Source: Megasphaera hominis (GTDB lineage: Bacteria > Bacillota > Negativicutes > Veillonellales > Megasphaeraceae). From it: 60,173 nt of DNA. The stretch is from NCBI RefSeq assembly GCF_014269395.1, contig NZ_JACOGK010000018.1, forward strand, positions 1 through 60,173. The letters are read 5' to 3'. The position numbers were made by a program, and so were the translations under genes. Under the pieces are notes generated by a model. That model was not told the origin of the DNA and did no database searches. It worked only from the letters and a program-made list of their open reading frames with translations. Below, one piece after another: positions 18,116 through 26,874 of the stretch (positions are counted from its first letter, which is position 1; every line of letters begins with the position of its first letter).

Positions 18116-19396
18116 TCAGCCTGCAAAAAAGGCTGTGAGAAGCTGCGTCAGGGCATCCTGGTCCCTGGTTCCCATGAGTTCCCGCGCCGAATGCATGGCC
18201 AAGAGGGGCACGCCGATATCCATGGCGCGGATAGCCAGGTTAGCTGAGACGAGAGAGCCTAGGGTAGAGCCGCCGCGGATATCCGAGCAGTTGACGTAAT
18301 ACTGCCAGGGAATGTCATTCGTTTCACAGAGCGCGCGGATGATGGCAATTGATTCGGCATCGCCAACGTAGCTCTGGCTGGCAGCCGTTTTCAGGACGAC
18401 GCCGCCGTTTAAGACAGGGAAATTCGTAATATCGTTTTTTTCCGGCGCATTGGGATGGAGGGCGTGGGCTACGTCTACAGAGAGCAGGAAGGCCCGGCTG
18501 AGATCTGTCAGATAGTCGTTTTGCGTAAGACTCAGGGCGGCATAGATGCGCTGCAGGATGTTGGGCAATGCTGCCGATAAGGCACCCTGTTTGGTCCGGC
18601 TGCCTACTTCTTCATTATCGAAGAGGGCAATGAGGGAGAGGCCGTCGGCCTCTTTAGCCGTTACGAGGCCGTCCAGGCAGGCCAGAACGGAGGTCATGTT
18701 GTCCAAACGCGATGCGGAAATGAGTTCGTCGTGAGCACCTAAATAGCAAGGCGGTTCTACGGGATAAGCCGTCAGCTCGTAGGCCAATATGGCGTCGCTG
18801 TCGACTTGTAAGGCATCCGCCAAATAGGAGAGGAGAGATTCTTCCGCCAGTTCTGTACCGTCACAGGAAAAGAGGGGCAGCATGTCCTTTTGTGGATTGA
18901 GGACGAGTCCGTCGTTAGTCTTTGGTTCCATATGAATGGCCAGGCTGGGAATGGTCAGCAAGGGCCGCTTCAGGTTCACGTATTGGGTGCGGGGCTGAAA
19001 GGCATCACTGCCACGCAGGACGATCTTGCCGGCCAAGGATAAAGGACGGTCCAGCCAGGTGCTGCGGTTCATACCGCCGTAAACTTCCACGTTCAGGCGG
19101 CTGTAGACGCGTTGTTTGGCAACGGCCTGAGGCTTTATGCGCAAGCAGGGAAAATCTGTATGGGCAGCGGCCAGACGCACATGGCTGCGTACATTCTTGC
19201 CGACATGAAAAGCCATGAGAGCCGAGCCATAGAGGGACACAAAATAGGTGCCTTCCTGGTGCAGGCGCCAGGCCTGTGTCCACGGCAGTTCTTCATAACC
19301 ATGGCGGCGCAATACGTCCTTGCCGGCCCGTACGGCGTGATAAGGAGAAACGGCTTGGGTCAGGAATGAAAAAAGAGGTTCTGTTTGTATGGTCAT
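18116..19396 (-). CDS. M18 family aminopeptidase
   Basis: 426 residues. Metal-site segments of M18 peptidases are visible: AAAHTDFPCLRIKP, SRLDNMTSVLACLDG, ALFDNEEVGSRTKQGA, and VDVAHALHPN near the C-terminus, ending with GVPLLAMHSARELMG. It removes N-terminal (often acidic or hydrophobic) residues in the cytoplasm. It lies upstream of, and in the same direction as, the helicase gene. Confidence 0.92.
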   Translation of the reverse strand: MTIQTEPLFSFLTQAVSPYHAVRAGKDVLRRHGYEELPWTQAWRLHQEGTYFVSLYGSALMAFHVGKNVRSHVRLAAAHTDFPCLRIKPQAVAKQRVYSRLNVEVYGGMNRSTWLDRPLSLAGKIVLRGSDAFQPRTQYVNLKRPLLTIPSLAIHMEPKTNDGLVLNPQKDMLPLFSCDGTELAEESLLSYLADALQVDSDAILAYELTAYPVEPPCYLGAHDELISASRLDNMTSVLACLDGLVTAKEADGLSLIALFDNEEVGSRTKQGALSAALPNILQRIYAALSLTQNDYLTDLSRAFLLSVDVAHALHPNAPEKNDITNFPVLNGGVVLKTAASQSYVGDAESIAIIRALCETNDIPWQYYVNCSDIRGGSTLGSLVSANLAIRAMDIGVPLLAMHSARELMGTRDQDALTQLLTAFFAG

Positions 19397-19559
19397 ATGT
19401 CTTTCCTTTCGTCAAAGCAAATATATCATGTTTATTATACCATGGATGCGCCTATCGTGCAGTCTCCCCGCTGTAACGCAAGGCTACCCAAGGCTTCTAT
19501 AATTTGATATACTAAAGAAGATGTAGCCCAAAAGACTACGAGTACAGGAGGCAGATACC

Positions 19560-19985
19560 ATGAGCTTGTGGCGTGATCTTATCCGTCAATGCGTTTTTAT
19601 GAGTTTTTTCATTATTCCCATTCCCATCGGTTCGTATACGATCCATAGCGGTTCCAGTGCGGCTGTCGCGCTGATTTCTTATATCGTTCTTTCTTTTGTC
19701 ATTCCTTTGGCCTATCTGGGCAGCCGGGAGGCTTCCTTTGGCCCGCGCAGTGAAGTGATTACGCGCACGAGTTATGTGTGCGTCTGGATTCTTCTGGCAC
19801 TTGCCGGCATTGTTTTCAGCAAGTTCATGGGGCCTGTATGGAAGCATTCATCCTTTTGGAATTGGCCGACCTTCGGCAGGGACATCGTTTTTATCATTCT
19901 CATGTATATTGAACTTTGTCTTACTATGGCCGGCGCCTACGTGCAAACGCGGCTCATGGGCAAGACAGAAGGGAGGGGCCTATGA
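19560..19985 (+). CDS. Unknown membrane protein, four predicted helices
   Basis: 141 residues, not recognised. Hydrophobic segments at about 10-30, 34-54, 72-92 and 104-128. ATG 19560 follows ACAGGAGG. The end of the gene overlaps the next gene by four bases, so the two are cotranscribed and probably form one complex or pathway. No catalytic motif is visible. Confidence 0.7.
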   Translation: MSLWRDLIRQCVFMSFFIIPIPIGSYTIHSGSSAAVALISYIVLSFVIPLAYLGSREASFGPRSEVITRTSYVCVWILLALAGIVFSKFMGPVWKHSSFWNWPTFGRDIVFIILMYIELCLTMAGAYVQTRLMGKTEGRGL

Positions 19986-20839
19986 ATAGAGAAGCATGGC
20001 GTCAGCGGGCCCTGTCTATTGGCTGGCTGGCCGTCTGCCTGATTCCGGTACCCTTTGGGGCCTTTGCGTCAGACCGGGTATTCTTTGTCACTCTTTCCTT
20101 TTTGATCTTCGCTCTGGGCTCGTTTTTGTTGCCTCTATGGCTGCGGCACAGACAGATAAAAAAACAGGGGACTTCAGCCTATGCGACAACAGCTATGCAG
20201 CTGTACGCCTCATTGACGGGGCTCCTCTTTTCTCTCAGCTTTTTGGATCTGCTCAATTCGTCAGTCCTATGGCAGAACTATTACAGCCGCGTGGCAGCCT
20301 ATTTTTTGTGGATGCTGGCGACCTTGATTTTGCAGAGCCTGCTGGCACGGGGCTTTGACTGGTGGAAAGATAACCGCCGCAAGCACGCCTATTCCGAATT
20401 TTTGGATCCCTGTCTCTATGCTCTGCCAATTCCTTGTGTCTTCTTTGGCACTACCTTTTTTCATTCTATGAATGAGTTCGATCAGCTTAGCCTTTTCGGT
20501 CCGGGAATTTTCGTCCTCATGGGACTTTGTTATTTCCTCATGCTTATCTTTGTCATCGGCACGCTGGTCTTATATTTTTATCCCCGTAAGAACCGGTACA
20601 GCTCGTCGGCAGAACGGGCCTGGCAGCTGGTACGGCTGCTGATCATGCTCCTCGTCTGGGTGGGACTGCACGTGCCGTCTTCTCCCTATATCAGCTTTGC
20701 CGTAGGCATTACGCCTATTTTCCAGGGGAGTTATTTGGTCTATCTCATTCCCCTTGTGGCAGAAGCATTGGCTCTTTGCGTAGCTGTAGCCTGCAGTAAT
20801 CTCGTATTCCTCGTGCCGTCTAATAAAAAGTATCTATAG
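19982..20839 (+). CDS. Unknown polytopic membrane protein
   Basis: 285 residues from ATG 19982 (RBS GGGAGGGG; overlaps the previous stop). About eight hydrophobic segments with a short basic loop near residue 140 (DWWKDNRRKHAYSEF) and few charges inside helices. Family not recognised. Paired with the four-helix protein before it, followed by a strong terminator, so the two form a closed two-gene unit. Confidence 0.7.
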   Translation: MNREAWRQRALSIGWLAVCLIPVPFGAFASDRVFFVTLSFLIFALGSFLLPLWLRHRQIKKQGTSAYATTAMQLYASLTGLLFSLSFLDLLNSSVLWQNYYSRVAAYFLWMLATLILQSLLARGFDWWKDNRRKHAYSEFLDPCLYALPIPCVFFGTTFFHSMNEFDQLSLFGPGIFVLMGLCYFLMLIFVIGTLVLYFYPRKNRYSSSAERAWQLVRLLIMLLVWVGLHVPSSPYISFAVGITPIFQGSYLVYLIPLVAEALALCVAVACSNLVFLVPSNKKYL

Positions 20840-20845
20840 TCGTGC

Positions 20846-20887
20846 AAAACGCTGTTTCCCCTTCATGGAAAACAGCGTTTTTTTGCG
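20846..20887 (+). terminator. Intrinsic terminator after the two membrane genes
   Basis: AAAACGCTGTTTCC pairs with GGAAAACAGCGTTTT around a short loop, followed by a run of T. Confidence 0.85.
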
Positions 20888-21002
20888 CCCTGGAGACCTG
20901 CTGACGGCCTGTAGCACAAATAGAGTAATCTTTCCTAGGGCGTATAGATAAATCGGCACAGAGAGGCACGTAGGGGAAATTTATAATACACGGATACAAA
21001 AG

Positions 21003-21042
21003 AACGGCACCTAATGGAAGCATACATTCATTAGGTGCCGTT
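21003..21042 (-). terminator. Hairpin downstream of the potE-like gene
   Basis: AACGGCACCTAATG (21003-21016) pairs perfectly with CATTAGGTGCCGTT (21029-21042). On the minus strand it is followed by CTTTTG, a weak U-tract. The roughly 115 bases between this and the plus-strand terminator hold nothing I recognise. Confidence 0.65.
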
Positions 21043-21064
21043 CCGTTATGACTGGTTGTATCGC

Positions 21065-22402
21065 TTAGCTTTTTACGCGTTGTTCCTGAATAAAGGTCTG
21101 TTTCATAATGTTGAAGCGGACGACATAGGTCATCCAGCCGATGAGCAGGGCACTGCAGCCACCGAGGAACGTGGGCAGATCCAGTGTCGTCATGGCATAA
21201 AAACAATAGATAATCGATACGCCGGCGAGGAAATACGACGTATTCCGGTTACAGACACTGCCATCGATACCTTCCTGATCCAAAATGGATTTCAAGGCTG
21301 CCGAGCAGAGAATGTAGGGGATGACGTTGGTAACGACGGCCAGATTGGCCAGGTTTTCGAACTGTTCCGACAAGGTCGGGCTGATGGTCATAAAGGATAA
21401 CAGAGTCTGGATGATGAGAATGACGATGATGCCCTTCAAGGGTACATCCGATTCGGTAACCTTGGCAAAAACCTTCGGGAAGAGACCACGCTGGGCGCTG
21501 GTTTTAAAAACACGGGCTAAGGTGAACTGCCACGAAAGGAGCGAGCCTGCGCAGGAGAAGACCATGAGACCCATGACGACCTTACCGGCTGTAGAACCCA
21601 TCATCGTAGCAAAGGCCAGACCGAACGGGGCGCTGGAGCTGAGAATATCTGCATTAGGCACAATGCCGGCAATGGCATTGGTTGAAGCCACGTAGATAAA
21701 GGCCACCGCCAGGGTGCTGACAAAGGTTGCAATGGGAACGGAACGCTGCGGGTTTTCTACGGCATCCATGTTGACAGCTGCCGATTCGAGCCCTAGGAAA
21801 GACCAGAGCGTCAGGGCAATAGAATTGCCTACGGCATCGCTGAAGCCAAAGCTGTTGGGATTCCACGAGGAAATCCAGAGCTGGGGATCAAACCAAAACC
21901 AGCCGATAAGGGAAATGCCCAAAACGGGAATGATGGCACCCCAGATCGTAATCGTACTGAGCTTGCCGGAGTAGCGAGAGCCGCTGAAGTTGAGTACTGC
22001 AGCGAGCCAAAGGAGAGCGATAGTATATAGACACGTTTGCACCGGCGTGAGGTCGACACCGAAGAATCCGGCACCGTAGCCTACGGCGGAAATGGCAATA
22101 GCCACATTTGCAATAACGATCGATACGGAGTAGGAGTAGCTCGTCATAAAATGTCCAAAGCGTCCAAACCGATACTCAGCATATCCTCCCATGCCACCCG
22201 GCTTGGTAGAGAACATGCCACACCTGGCAAAGGTGAGAGCCAGTGCCAGCGAGCCAAGAGAAGTAATAATCCAAGAAATAATAGAAATCGTACCAACCTC
22301 GGCCAGCTTGGTCGGCAACATTATAATGCCGGCACCGAGCATATTGGCTGCAGTGACAAACGTCAGCTGAACCATAGACATTTTACGACGGGAAGTTTTC
22401 AT
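21065..22402 (-). CDS. potE: Putrescine:ornithine antiporter (PotE type), APC superfamily
   Basis: 445 residues, about 12 helices. The match to remembered E. coli PotE is close throughout: VNMLGAGIIMLPTKLAEVGT-like start, GGMGGYAEYRFG, IANVAIAISAVGYG, WGAIIPVLGI..GWFWF, SIALTLWSFLGLESA, ENPQRSVPIA, STNAIAGIVPN and LVNLAVVTN-like end. PotE exchanges ornithine for putrescine, usually with an inducible ornithine decarboxylase next to it. None is present here, so exchange of another cationic amino acid or polyamine is possible. Confidence 0.82.
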   Translation of the reverse strand: MKTSRRKMSMVQLTFVTAANMLGAGIIMLPTKLAEVGTISIISWIITSLGSLALALTFARCGMFSTKPGGMGGYAEYRFGRFGHFMTSYSYSVSIVIANVAIAISAVGYGAGFFGVDLTPVQTCLYTIALLWLAAVLNFSGSRYSGKLSTITIWGAIIPVLGISLIGWFWFDPQLWISSWNPNSFGFSDAVGNSIALTLWSFLGLESAAVNMDAVENPQRSVPIATFVSTLAVAFIYVASTNAIAGIVPNADILSSSAPFGLAFATMMGSTAGKVVMGLMVFSCAGSLLSWQFTLARVFKTSAQRGLFPKVFAKVTESDVPLKGIIVILIIQTLLSFMTISPTLSEQFENLANLAVVTNVIPYILCSAALKSILDQEGIDGSVCNRNTSYFLAGVSIIYCFYAMTTLDLPTFLGGCSALLIGWMTYVVRFNIMKQTFIQEQRVKS

Positions 22403-22610
22403 TATCAGTCCTTCTTTCTTAGGCCAGACACAATGTAAAAATGGACGTGTCTTTTAAAATAATAGAATCAGCCTTAATTTAAGCTAATTCATTTTAGCAC
22501 TTTTAGGGTTAAAATGAAATATTTTTTTGATAAAAAAATAAAATAGATGAATAAAGTTTATTTATTGAAAAACGGAAAAAGTGTAGTCTTTTATTATGTT
22601 TCTGTAATAA
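22403..22610. other. AT-rich intergenic region upstream of potE
   Basis: About 200 bases, strikingly AT-rich with long A and T runs. It must hold the potE promoter on the minus strand; several TATAAT-like boxes occur but none is decisive. AAGGAC lies before the potE start. Confidence 0.4.
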
Positions 22611-22645
22611 AAAAGACAGCCAAATACATGGCTGTCTTTTTTAAG
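22611..22645 (-). terminator. Intrinsic terminator after the thiolase gene
   Basis: AAAAGACAGCCA (22611-22622) pairs with TGGCTGTCTTTT (22629-22640), 6-base loop, A/T runs on both sides. Located 17-50 bases beyond the thiolase stop. Confidence 0.88.
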
Positions 22646-22661
22646 ACCATCTAGTTAGGAA

Positions 22662-23858
22662 TTAGTCACACATTTTAATAGCAACTGCTGTGCCCTGGCC
22701 ACCGCCGATGCAAAGGGCAGCAAGGCCGAGACGGGAACCGTTTTTGCGTTCCGGTTCAGCAAGAGCATAAAGCAGTGTTGTCAGGATACGAGCGCCGGAG
22801 CAGCCAACGGGATGACCGAGGGAGATACCGGAACCGTAGATATTCGTTTTTTCCATGTCAGCATGGAGTTCACGGCAGCAATATACAGCCTGAGCTGCGA
22901 ATGCTTCGTTCAATTCGACGAGCTGGAAGTCTTCCATCTTGAGGCCAGTCTTGTCGAACAGTTTGTGGCAAGCCGGGATAGGACCAGTACCCATGATAGC
23001 AGGTTCAACACCAGCGGAAGCCCAGTTGAGGATCTTAGCAATCGGTTTGATGCCCAATTCTTTAGCTTTGGATTCGCTCATGAGAACGAGTGCGCAAGCA
23101 GCATCGTTCAGGCCGGAAGCATTACCAGCTGTAACTGTGCCGTCTTTTGTGAAGGCCGGTTTTAATTTAGCGAGACCTTCAAGCGTCGTGTCCGGACGGA
23201 TATGTTCGTCAGTGGAGATAACGATATCGCCTTTTTTGCGGTTATGAATCGTTACAGGAACGATCTGAGCGTCGAATTTGCCTTCCTTCTGAGCTTTAGC
23301 AGCGCGCATCTGGCTGTTGTAAGCGCAAAGGTCCTGATCTTCACGGGATACGCCGAAACGGGAAGCAATGTTTTCAGCCGTTACGCCCATGTGGTAGCCG
23401 TTTTCTGTGCAAACGAGGCCGTCACGAAGCATGGTATCTTCGAGAACGCCGTTGCCCATACGATAGCCGCGACGAGCTTTAGCGATTACATACGGAGCGT
23501 TGGACATGGATTCCATACCGCCTGTTACAACGATGTCAGCATCACCGAGTTCGATCTGCTGAGCTGCCAGGGATACAGCACGGAGGCCGGAACCACAAAG
23601 CTTGTTGATCGTAAAAGCAGGTACTTCCTGAGGAATGCCGGAGTGGAGAGCTACCTGGCGAGTTGTATTTTCACCGCAGCCTGCTGTCAGTACATGACCC
23701 ATGATAACTTCGTCGATCTGGTCAACAGGAACTTTAGCACGTTCAATTGCTGCTTTAACAGCTACACAGCCGAGTTCTACAGCCGTTAAGTCCTTGAACT
23801 GGCCGTTGAAGCTGCCGATAGGAGTACGAGCTGCACTTACGATAACTACTTTTTCCAT
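22662..23858 (-). CDS. thlA: Acetyl-CoA acetyltransferase (biosynthetic thiolase)
   Basis: 398 residues from ATG 23858 (AAAGGGTGG upstream; an in-frame GTG four codons earlier is less likely). Nucleophile C88 in INKLCGSGLRAV, GGMESMSNAPY, SGLNDAACALV, GHPVGCSGARI and the second cysteine in ALCIGGGQGTA are all present, so the catalytic set is complete. Condenses two acetyl-CoA at the head of butyrate-type chain elongation, or works in reverse. Stands alone with its own leader and terminator. Confidence 0.94.
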   Translation of the reverse strand: MEKVVIVSAARTPIGSFNGQFKDLTAVELGCVAVKAAIERAKVPVDQIDEVIMGHVLTAGCGENTTRQVALHSGIPQEVPAFTINKLCGSGLRAVSLAAQQIELGDADIVVTGGMESMSNAPYVIAKARRGYRMGNGVLEDTMLRDGLVCTENGYHMGVTAENIASRFGVSREDQDLCAYNSQMRAAKAQKEGKFDAQIVPVTIHNRKKGDIVISTDEHIRPDTTLEGLAKLKPAFTKDGTVTAGNASGLNDAACALVLMSESKAKELGIKPIAKILNWASAGVEPAIMGTGPIPACHKLFDKTGLKMEDFQLVELNEAFAAQAVYCCRELHADMEKTNIYGSGISLGHPVGCSGARILTTLLYALAEPERKNGSRLGLAALCIGGGQGTAVAIKMCD

Positions 23859-24041
23859 TTGTAAAACCACCCTTTCTGAATAACATAAAATAATTTAAAT
23901 AGTATATTTCTAGTAGATGTAGATATCTGCTAAGTAAATCACTATTTGTCTGCGTAGGGAGAAAAAATTTGGAACCCATACCAGGTCAGCTGGTAGATCT
24001 GAAAATATCTGAGTTCTAAATTTCACAATCTCTATGTGTAT

Positions 24042-24070
24042 ATAGTATATTTTTTCAGAACTATTTGCAA
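24042..24070 (-). promoter_or_regulatory. Candidate thlA promoter
   Basis: On the minus strand TTGCAA (24065-24070), 17 bases, TACTAT (24042-24047). It would give a leader of about 175 bases, which contains the small dyad TACCAG-CTGAC-CTGGTA near 23980. Confidence 0.4.
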
Positions 24071-24160
24071 GTCAAAAATGTATATTTCCTATATCGAATA
24101 CGCATATTAGTAGCTCCTGATTTCTTCCCATGCATAAATAGTAGAATTTTAGGTCATTTT

Positions 24161-24192
24161 GAGTGTATTTGCGAACGAGTTTGCAAATACAC
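24161..24192. repeat. 16-bp inverted repeat, possible operator or mRNA 3' end
   Basis: GAGTGTATTTGCGAAC (24161-24176) and GTTTGCAAATACACTC (24177-24192 after the two central bases are counted into the arms) are complementary with one wobble. The position is downstream of the minus-strand metallopeptidase/VWA gene and upstream of the thlA promoter. Confidence 0.6.
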
Positions 24193-24264
24193 TCACATAA
24201 TCCTTCATAAATCAAAATGGAATGACATGAGATAATTTTCACGAATAGTATAGATGAAGTGAAT

Positions 24265-25683
24265 TTAAAATATCAAACTAATGTCCTCTTGGTTATTCAT
24301 AGAATAACCGCCTTTTTCTACGAAGAAGAATTCTGATGCCGGCGTTTCTTCCAGCATGGGTTTCAGGTACTTCACAAGGCCGCACGGTTCTTTTAACGAT
24401 AAGGAATCACCATTACCGCCGATGAGCCAAAGAATCTTATAGCCCGATGGTTTAGTGCGCAGTACCTCTTCGCCTTTGCCGTCTGTAAAATAGAGCAGTA
24501 AATCGATCTTGTGTTCGTTGGCATACTCGATAACCGGTGAATAGCTCGTGCCGCCACGTCCGGCTGGCCGGGCCATGAGGTCTTTAATCGTACGGACTTT
24601 ATAGACTTTACGGATTTGGTCATCACACTGGATGACTGTAATCTCGGTCTTGTATTCCCGTACGATTTGAAAGACTTCTTCCATGGCCTGCTTGAACTCG
24701 TCATCGCTGATGCTGCCGCTAATATCGAGAGCAATGTAAATCTTAGCCTTGTAATTGCGCAGTTCACCACGCAGATCCAGGCGGTCCGGCTGACGGCGGT
24801 TGCGCCGGGCCGTTGTCTTCTTATTGCCGCTGGCCACGGTGCCGGCTAATTTCTTTAAATAGAAGTGCCATGGCAGGGTACGATTGCTGTCTTTGATAGC
24901 AGCAATGGCGTTGGCCAGATGATCGGAAACCTGACCGTGATTGGCACTGTCCACATACTTTTCTGTGAACCGTCCTAAGAGCTGGGCATCAATGGTGTCC
25001 GCTTCATTCCAGACGTCGTGGGTCCGCAAGGGATCAAATTTGGTCAGGATGTCTGTCTGGGCCGTATTATCGTCATCCGTAACGGTAGTCGTCTTTTCCC
25101 TGTTTTTCAAAGCCGTTTCAATTTCATCGACATAATTTTCCAGCGTGCCGAAGGGTGTCAGATAGAGGTGATATTGCAGATTCACCCAGTCTAATGTTGC
25201 CGCGTCATCGGGCAAGGGGTGCAGGTACGTGTTGACGACGATATCCATGGCCAGATTGAGGGCGAGTTTGCTGTAATGATCGCGCAGATCCCGGGCCCGC
25301 TGCAGATGCTGGAAGACGATGTGCAGGATTTCATGACGAATGCAGTTTTCCATCTGCTCTATCGTAAGCGGCAGAAAGATAAACGGATTGAAGTACATGA
25401 CGTACTTAGCATCCTTAAAGGTCACGGCTGTAGCAGAGCCGATGTTGAGGCGGATTTCTTTTCCCATCTGGAAAAAGAAGTAGCCGTAAAAATTATCCTT
25501 CGCATCGACGAGCTGCAGGCTTACCTTACTGACAAAGGCAAAAAACTCTTTTACAAAATCATCAGGCAAGGTGGCAGCACGCTGTTCTTTTTCTTCCAGG
25601 CGCATGTGATTGTCTGCCCAGATATTTAATTTTTGGCCGAGAAGAATGGACTCGGCCTGCAATGCATTTTTCAAGGCTATCAC
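24265..25683 (-). CDS. Putative metallopeptidase plus VWA-like protein (DUF2201 type)
   Basis: 472 residues. The N-terminal half carries a zinc-peptidase motif HEILHIVFQH (H117, E118, H121). The C-terminal half is a von Willebrand A-like fold with a MIDAS DISGS (D320, S322, S324), GRGGTSYSP (about 376-384) and YFTDGKG (D401). Between them lie a variable acidic linker (about 190-225) and a basic stretch near 288-300. GTG start overlaps the MoxR stop (GTGA). Such proteins are usually partners of MoxR-type AAA+ ATPases; the client is unknown. Confidence 0.82.
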   Translation of the reverse strand: MIALKNALQAESILLGQKLNIWADNHMRLEEKEQRAATLPDDFVKEFFAFVSKVSLQLVDAKDNFYGYFFFQMGKEIRLNIGSATAVTFKDAKYVMYFNPFIFLPLTIEQMENCIRHEILHIVFQHLQRARDLRDHYSKLALNLAMDIVVNTYLHPLPDDAATLDWVNLQYHLYLTPFGTLENYVDEIETALKNREKTTTVTDDDNTAQTDILTKFDPLRTHDVWNEADTIDAQLLGRFTEKYVDSANHGQVSDHLANAIAAIKDSNRTLPWHFYLKKLAGTVASGNKKTTARRNRRQPDRLDLRGELRNYKAKIYIALDISGSISDDEFKQAMEEVFQIVREYKTEITVIQCDDQIRKVYKVRTIKDLMARPAGRGGTSYSPVIEYANEHKIDLLLYFTDGKGEEVLRTKPSGYKILWLIGGNGDSLSLKEPCGLVKYLKPMLEETPASEFFFVEKGGYSMNNQEDISLIF

Positions 25684-26756
25684 CTGATTGCTTCATACGT
25701 TTTAAAATACGCGTCAATAAAGTTGTCATTTTCTAGGGCATATTTTTTTACTACTTTCGTATTGTTGCGGACATCCTTCATGACGCCAATCATTAAATCG
25801 GCCGGATAGTATTTGAGGAACAAGACGAGACGGTCGATCGCCGGCTGGGGATCGCATTCGTGCGCTTCCAGCTTGGCGTCGAGCTGGCGCAGAATATTTT
25901 TGGCGGCCAAATAGAGACGCGTGTGGGATTCGGCTTCGATCTTCTTGATGACGTCCTGGCTCAGTTCAGAGCCACTGTAGACTTCGTTGTAGGTCACTAA
26001 GGGAGCCGCATCGGAATGAACAAAATTGACAAATTCTTCGGCAATGACTTTGCCTACGTTACCGGCAATGACATTGTAAAAGACGTTCTTCGGATATCGT
26101 TCAGGGTGCTTGGCGTAAACGCGGTAAATATCAGAAATACGTTCATAGCTGCGCGGCGTCGCATCGATATCGTCTTCGTTTTTCTGAGATAAATAATCAG
26201 GGAAGGTAGAAATGAATTCCATAACTTTTTGATCGACACCGGCAGCAGCGGCCCAGTCGAGCCACTGCATATAGTCCGGTTCCATGTAGAGCCAGACGAA
26301 GCGGTTCTTTTGGGCATTGTCCATTTCTACGGTCTGATAATCATACGTATCTGTCGGATTCATAGCGGCAATAATGCGCACGCTGTCATGCAGGTGGTAG
26401 CCGTTGATTTCGTGGTTCAAAATGAGGTTCATCAATTCCTGCTGTACAGCATGTTCACAGCGGTTGATTTCATCGATAAAGAGCAGAACCGTCCGGCCCT
26501 GGCTGAGCGCTTCGTCAATTTCCCGCAGCTTGTGATGAATGGCATAGACCGTCGTGCGGTTTTCGACTGTCGGCAGGCCGCCGATTTCCCCTTCTTTCAA
26601 AATATTCCCGTCAATATTGATAAGACACCAGTCGTTTTCATCGGCAAGCTCGGCAGCCAGGGCTGTTTTGCCGATACCGGTTTCACCAATCAATAAGGGA
26701 ACTGCCTGGGCTTCTAATACCAGTTTTACACTTTGTAACGTATCATTGTAGTTCAT
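25680..26756 (-). CDS. MoxR-type AAA+ ATPase
   Basis: 358 residues: Walker A GETGIGKT (24-31), Walker B LLFIDEINR (91-99), sensor-1 IIAAMNPTD, and a C-terminal lid domain from about 210. MoxR ATPases act as chaperones that insert metals or remodel complexes together with VWA proteins. It overlaps the VWA gene by four bases and lies 118 bases downstream of the repeat protein. Confidence 0.88.
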   Translation of the reverse strand: MNYNDTLQSVKLVLEAQAVPLLIGETGIGKTALAAELADENDWCLINIDGNILKEGEIGGLPTVENRTTVYAIHHKLREIDEALSQGRTVLLFIDEINRCEHAVQQELMNLILNHEINGYHLHDSVRIIAAMNPTDTYDYQTVEMDNAQKNRFVWLYMEPDYMQWLDWAAAAGVDQKVMEFISTFPDYLSQKNEDDIDATPRSYERISDIYRVYAKHPERYPKNVFYNVIAGNVGKVIAEEFVNFVHSDAAPLVTYNEVYSGSELSQDVIKKIEAESHTRLYLAAKNILRQLDAKLEAHECDPQPAIDRLVLFLKYYPADLMIGVMKDVRNNTKVVKKYALENDNFIDAYFKTYEAIR

Positions 26757-26874
26757 CTATTTTCCATCCTGTCTCAAGGCCTGTCATGCAGGCTTAGTAA
26801 AATAAAAAGCAATTGAACATAAGTGGCCATTTATAGGCCCATATATTATTAATGTATTATAGCAGGCTGTATAC

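Larger units (their letters stand above)
23859..24264. other. 400-base AT-rich gap with thlA leader and an isolated perfect hairpin
   Basis: No open frame of interest. It holds the thlA leader and promoter region and, at 24161-24192, a 16-bp inverted repeat whose arms begin with GAGTGTATTTGC and end with GCAAATACACTC. The repeat has no U-tract on either strand, so it is not a standard intrinsic terminator for the metallopeptidase/VWA gene that ends at 24265. Confidence 0.6.

Noticed and set aside
24265..26756. Phage-defence ATPase/VWA system
   Set aside because: MoxR-VWA pairs occur in some defence loci, but there is no nuclease, effector or mobile context here. A chaperone role is the plainer reading.
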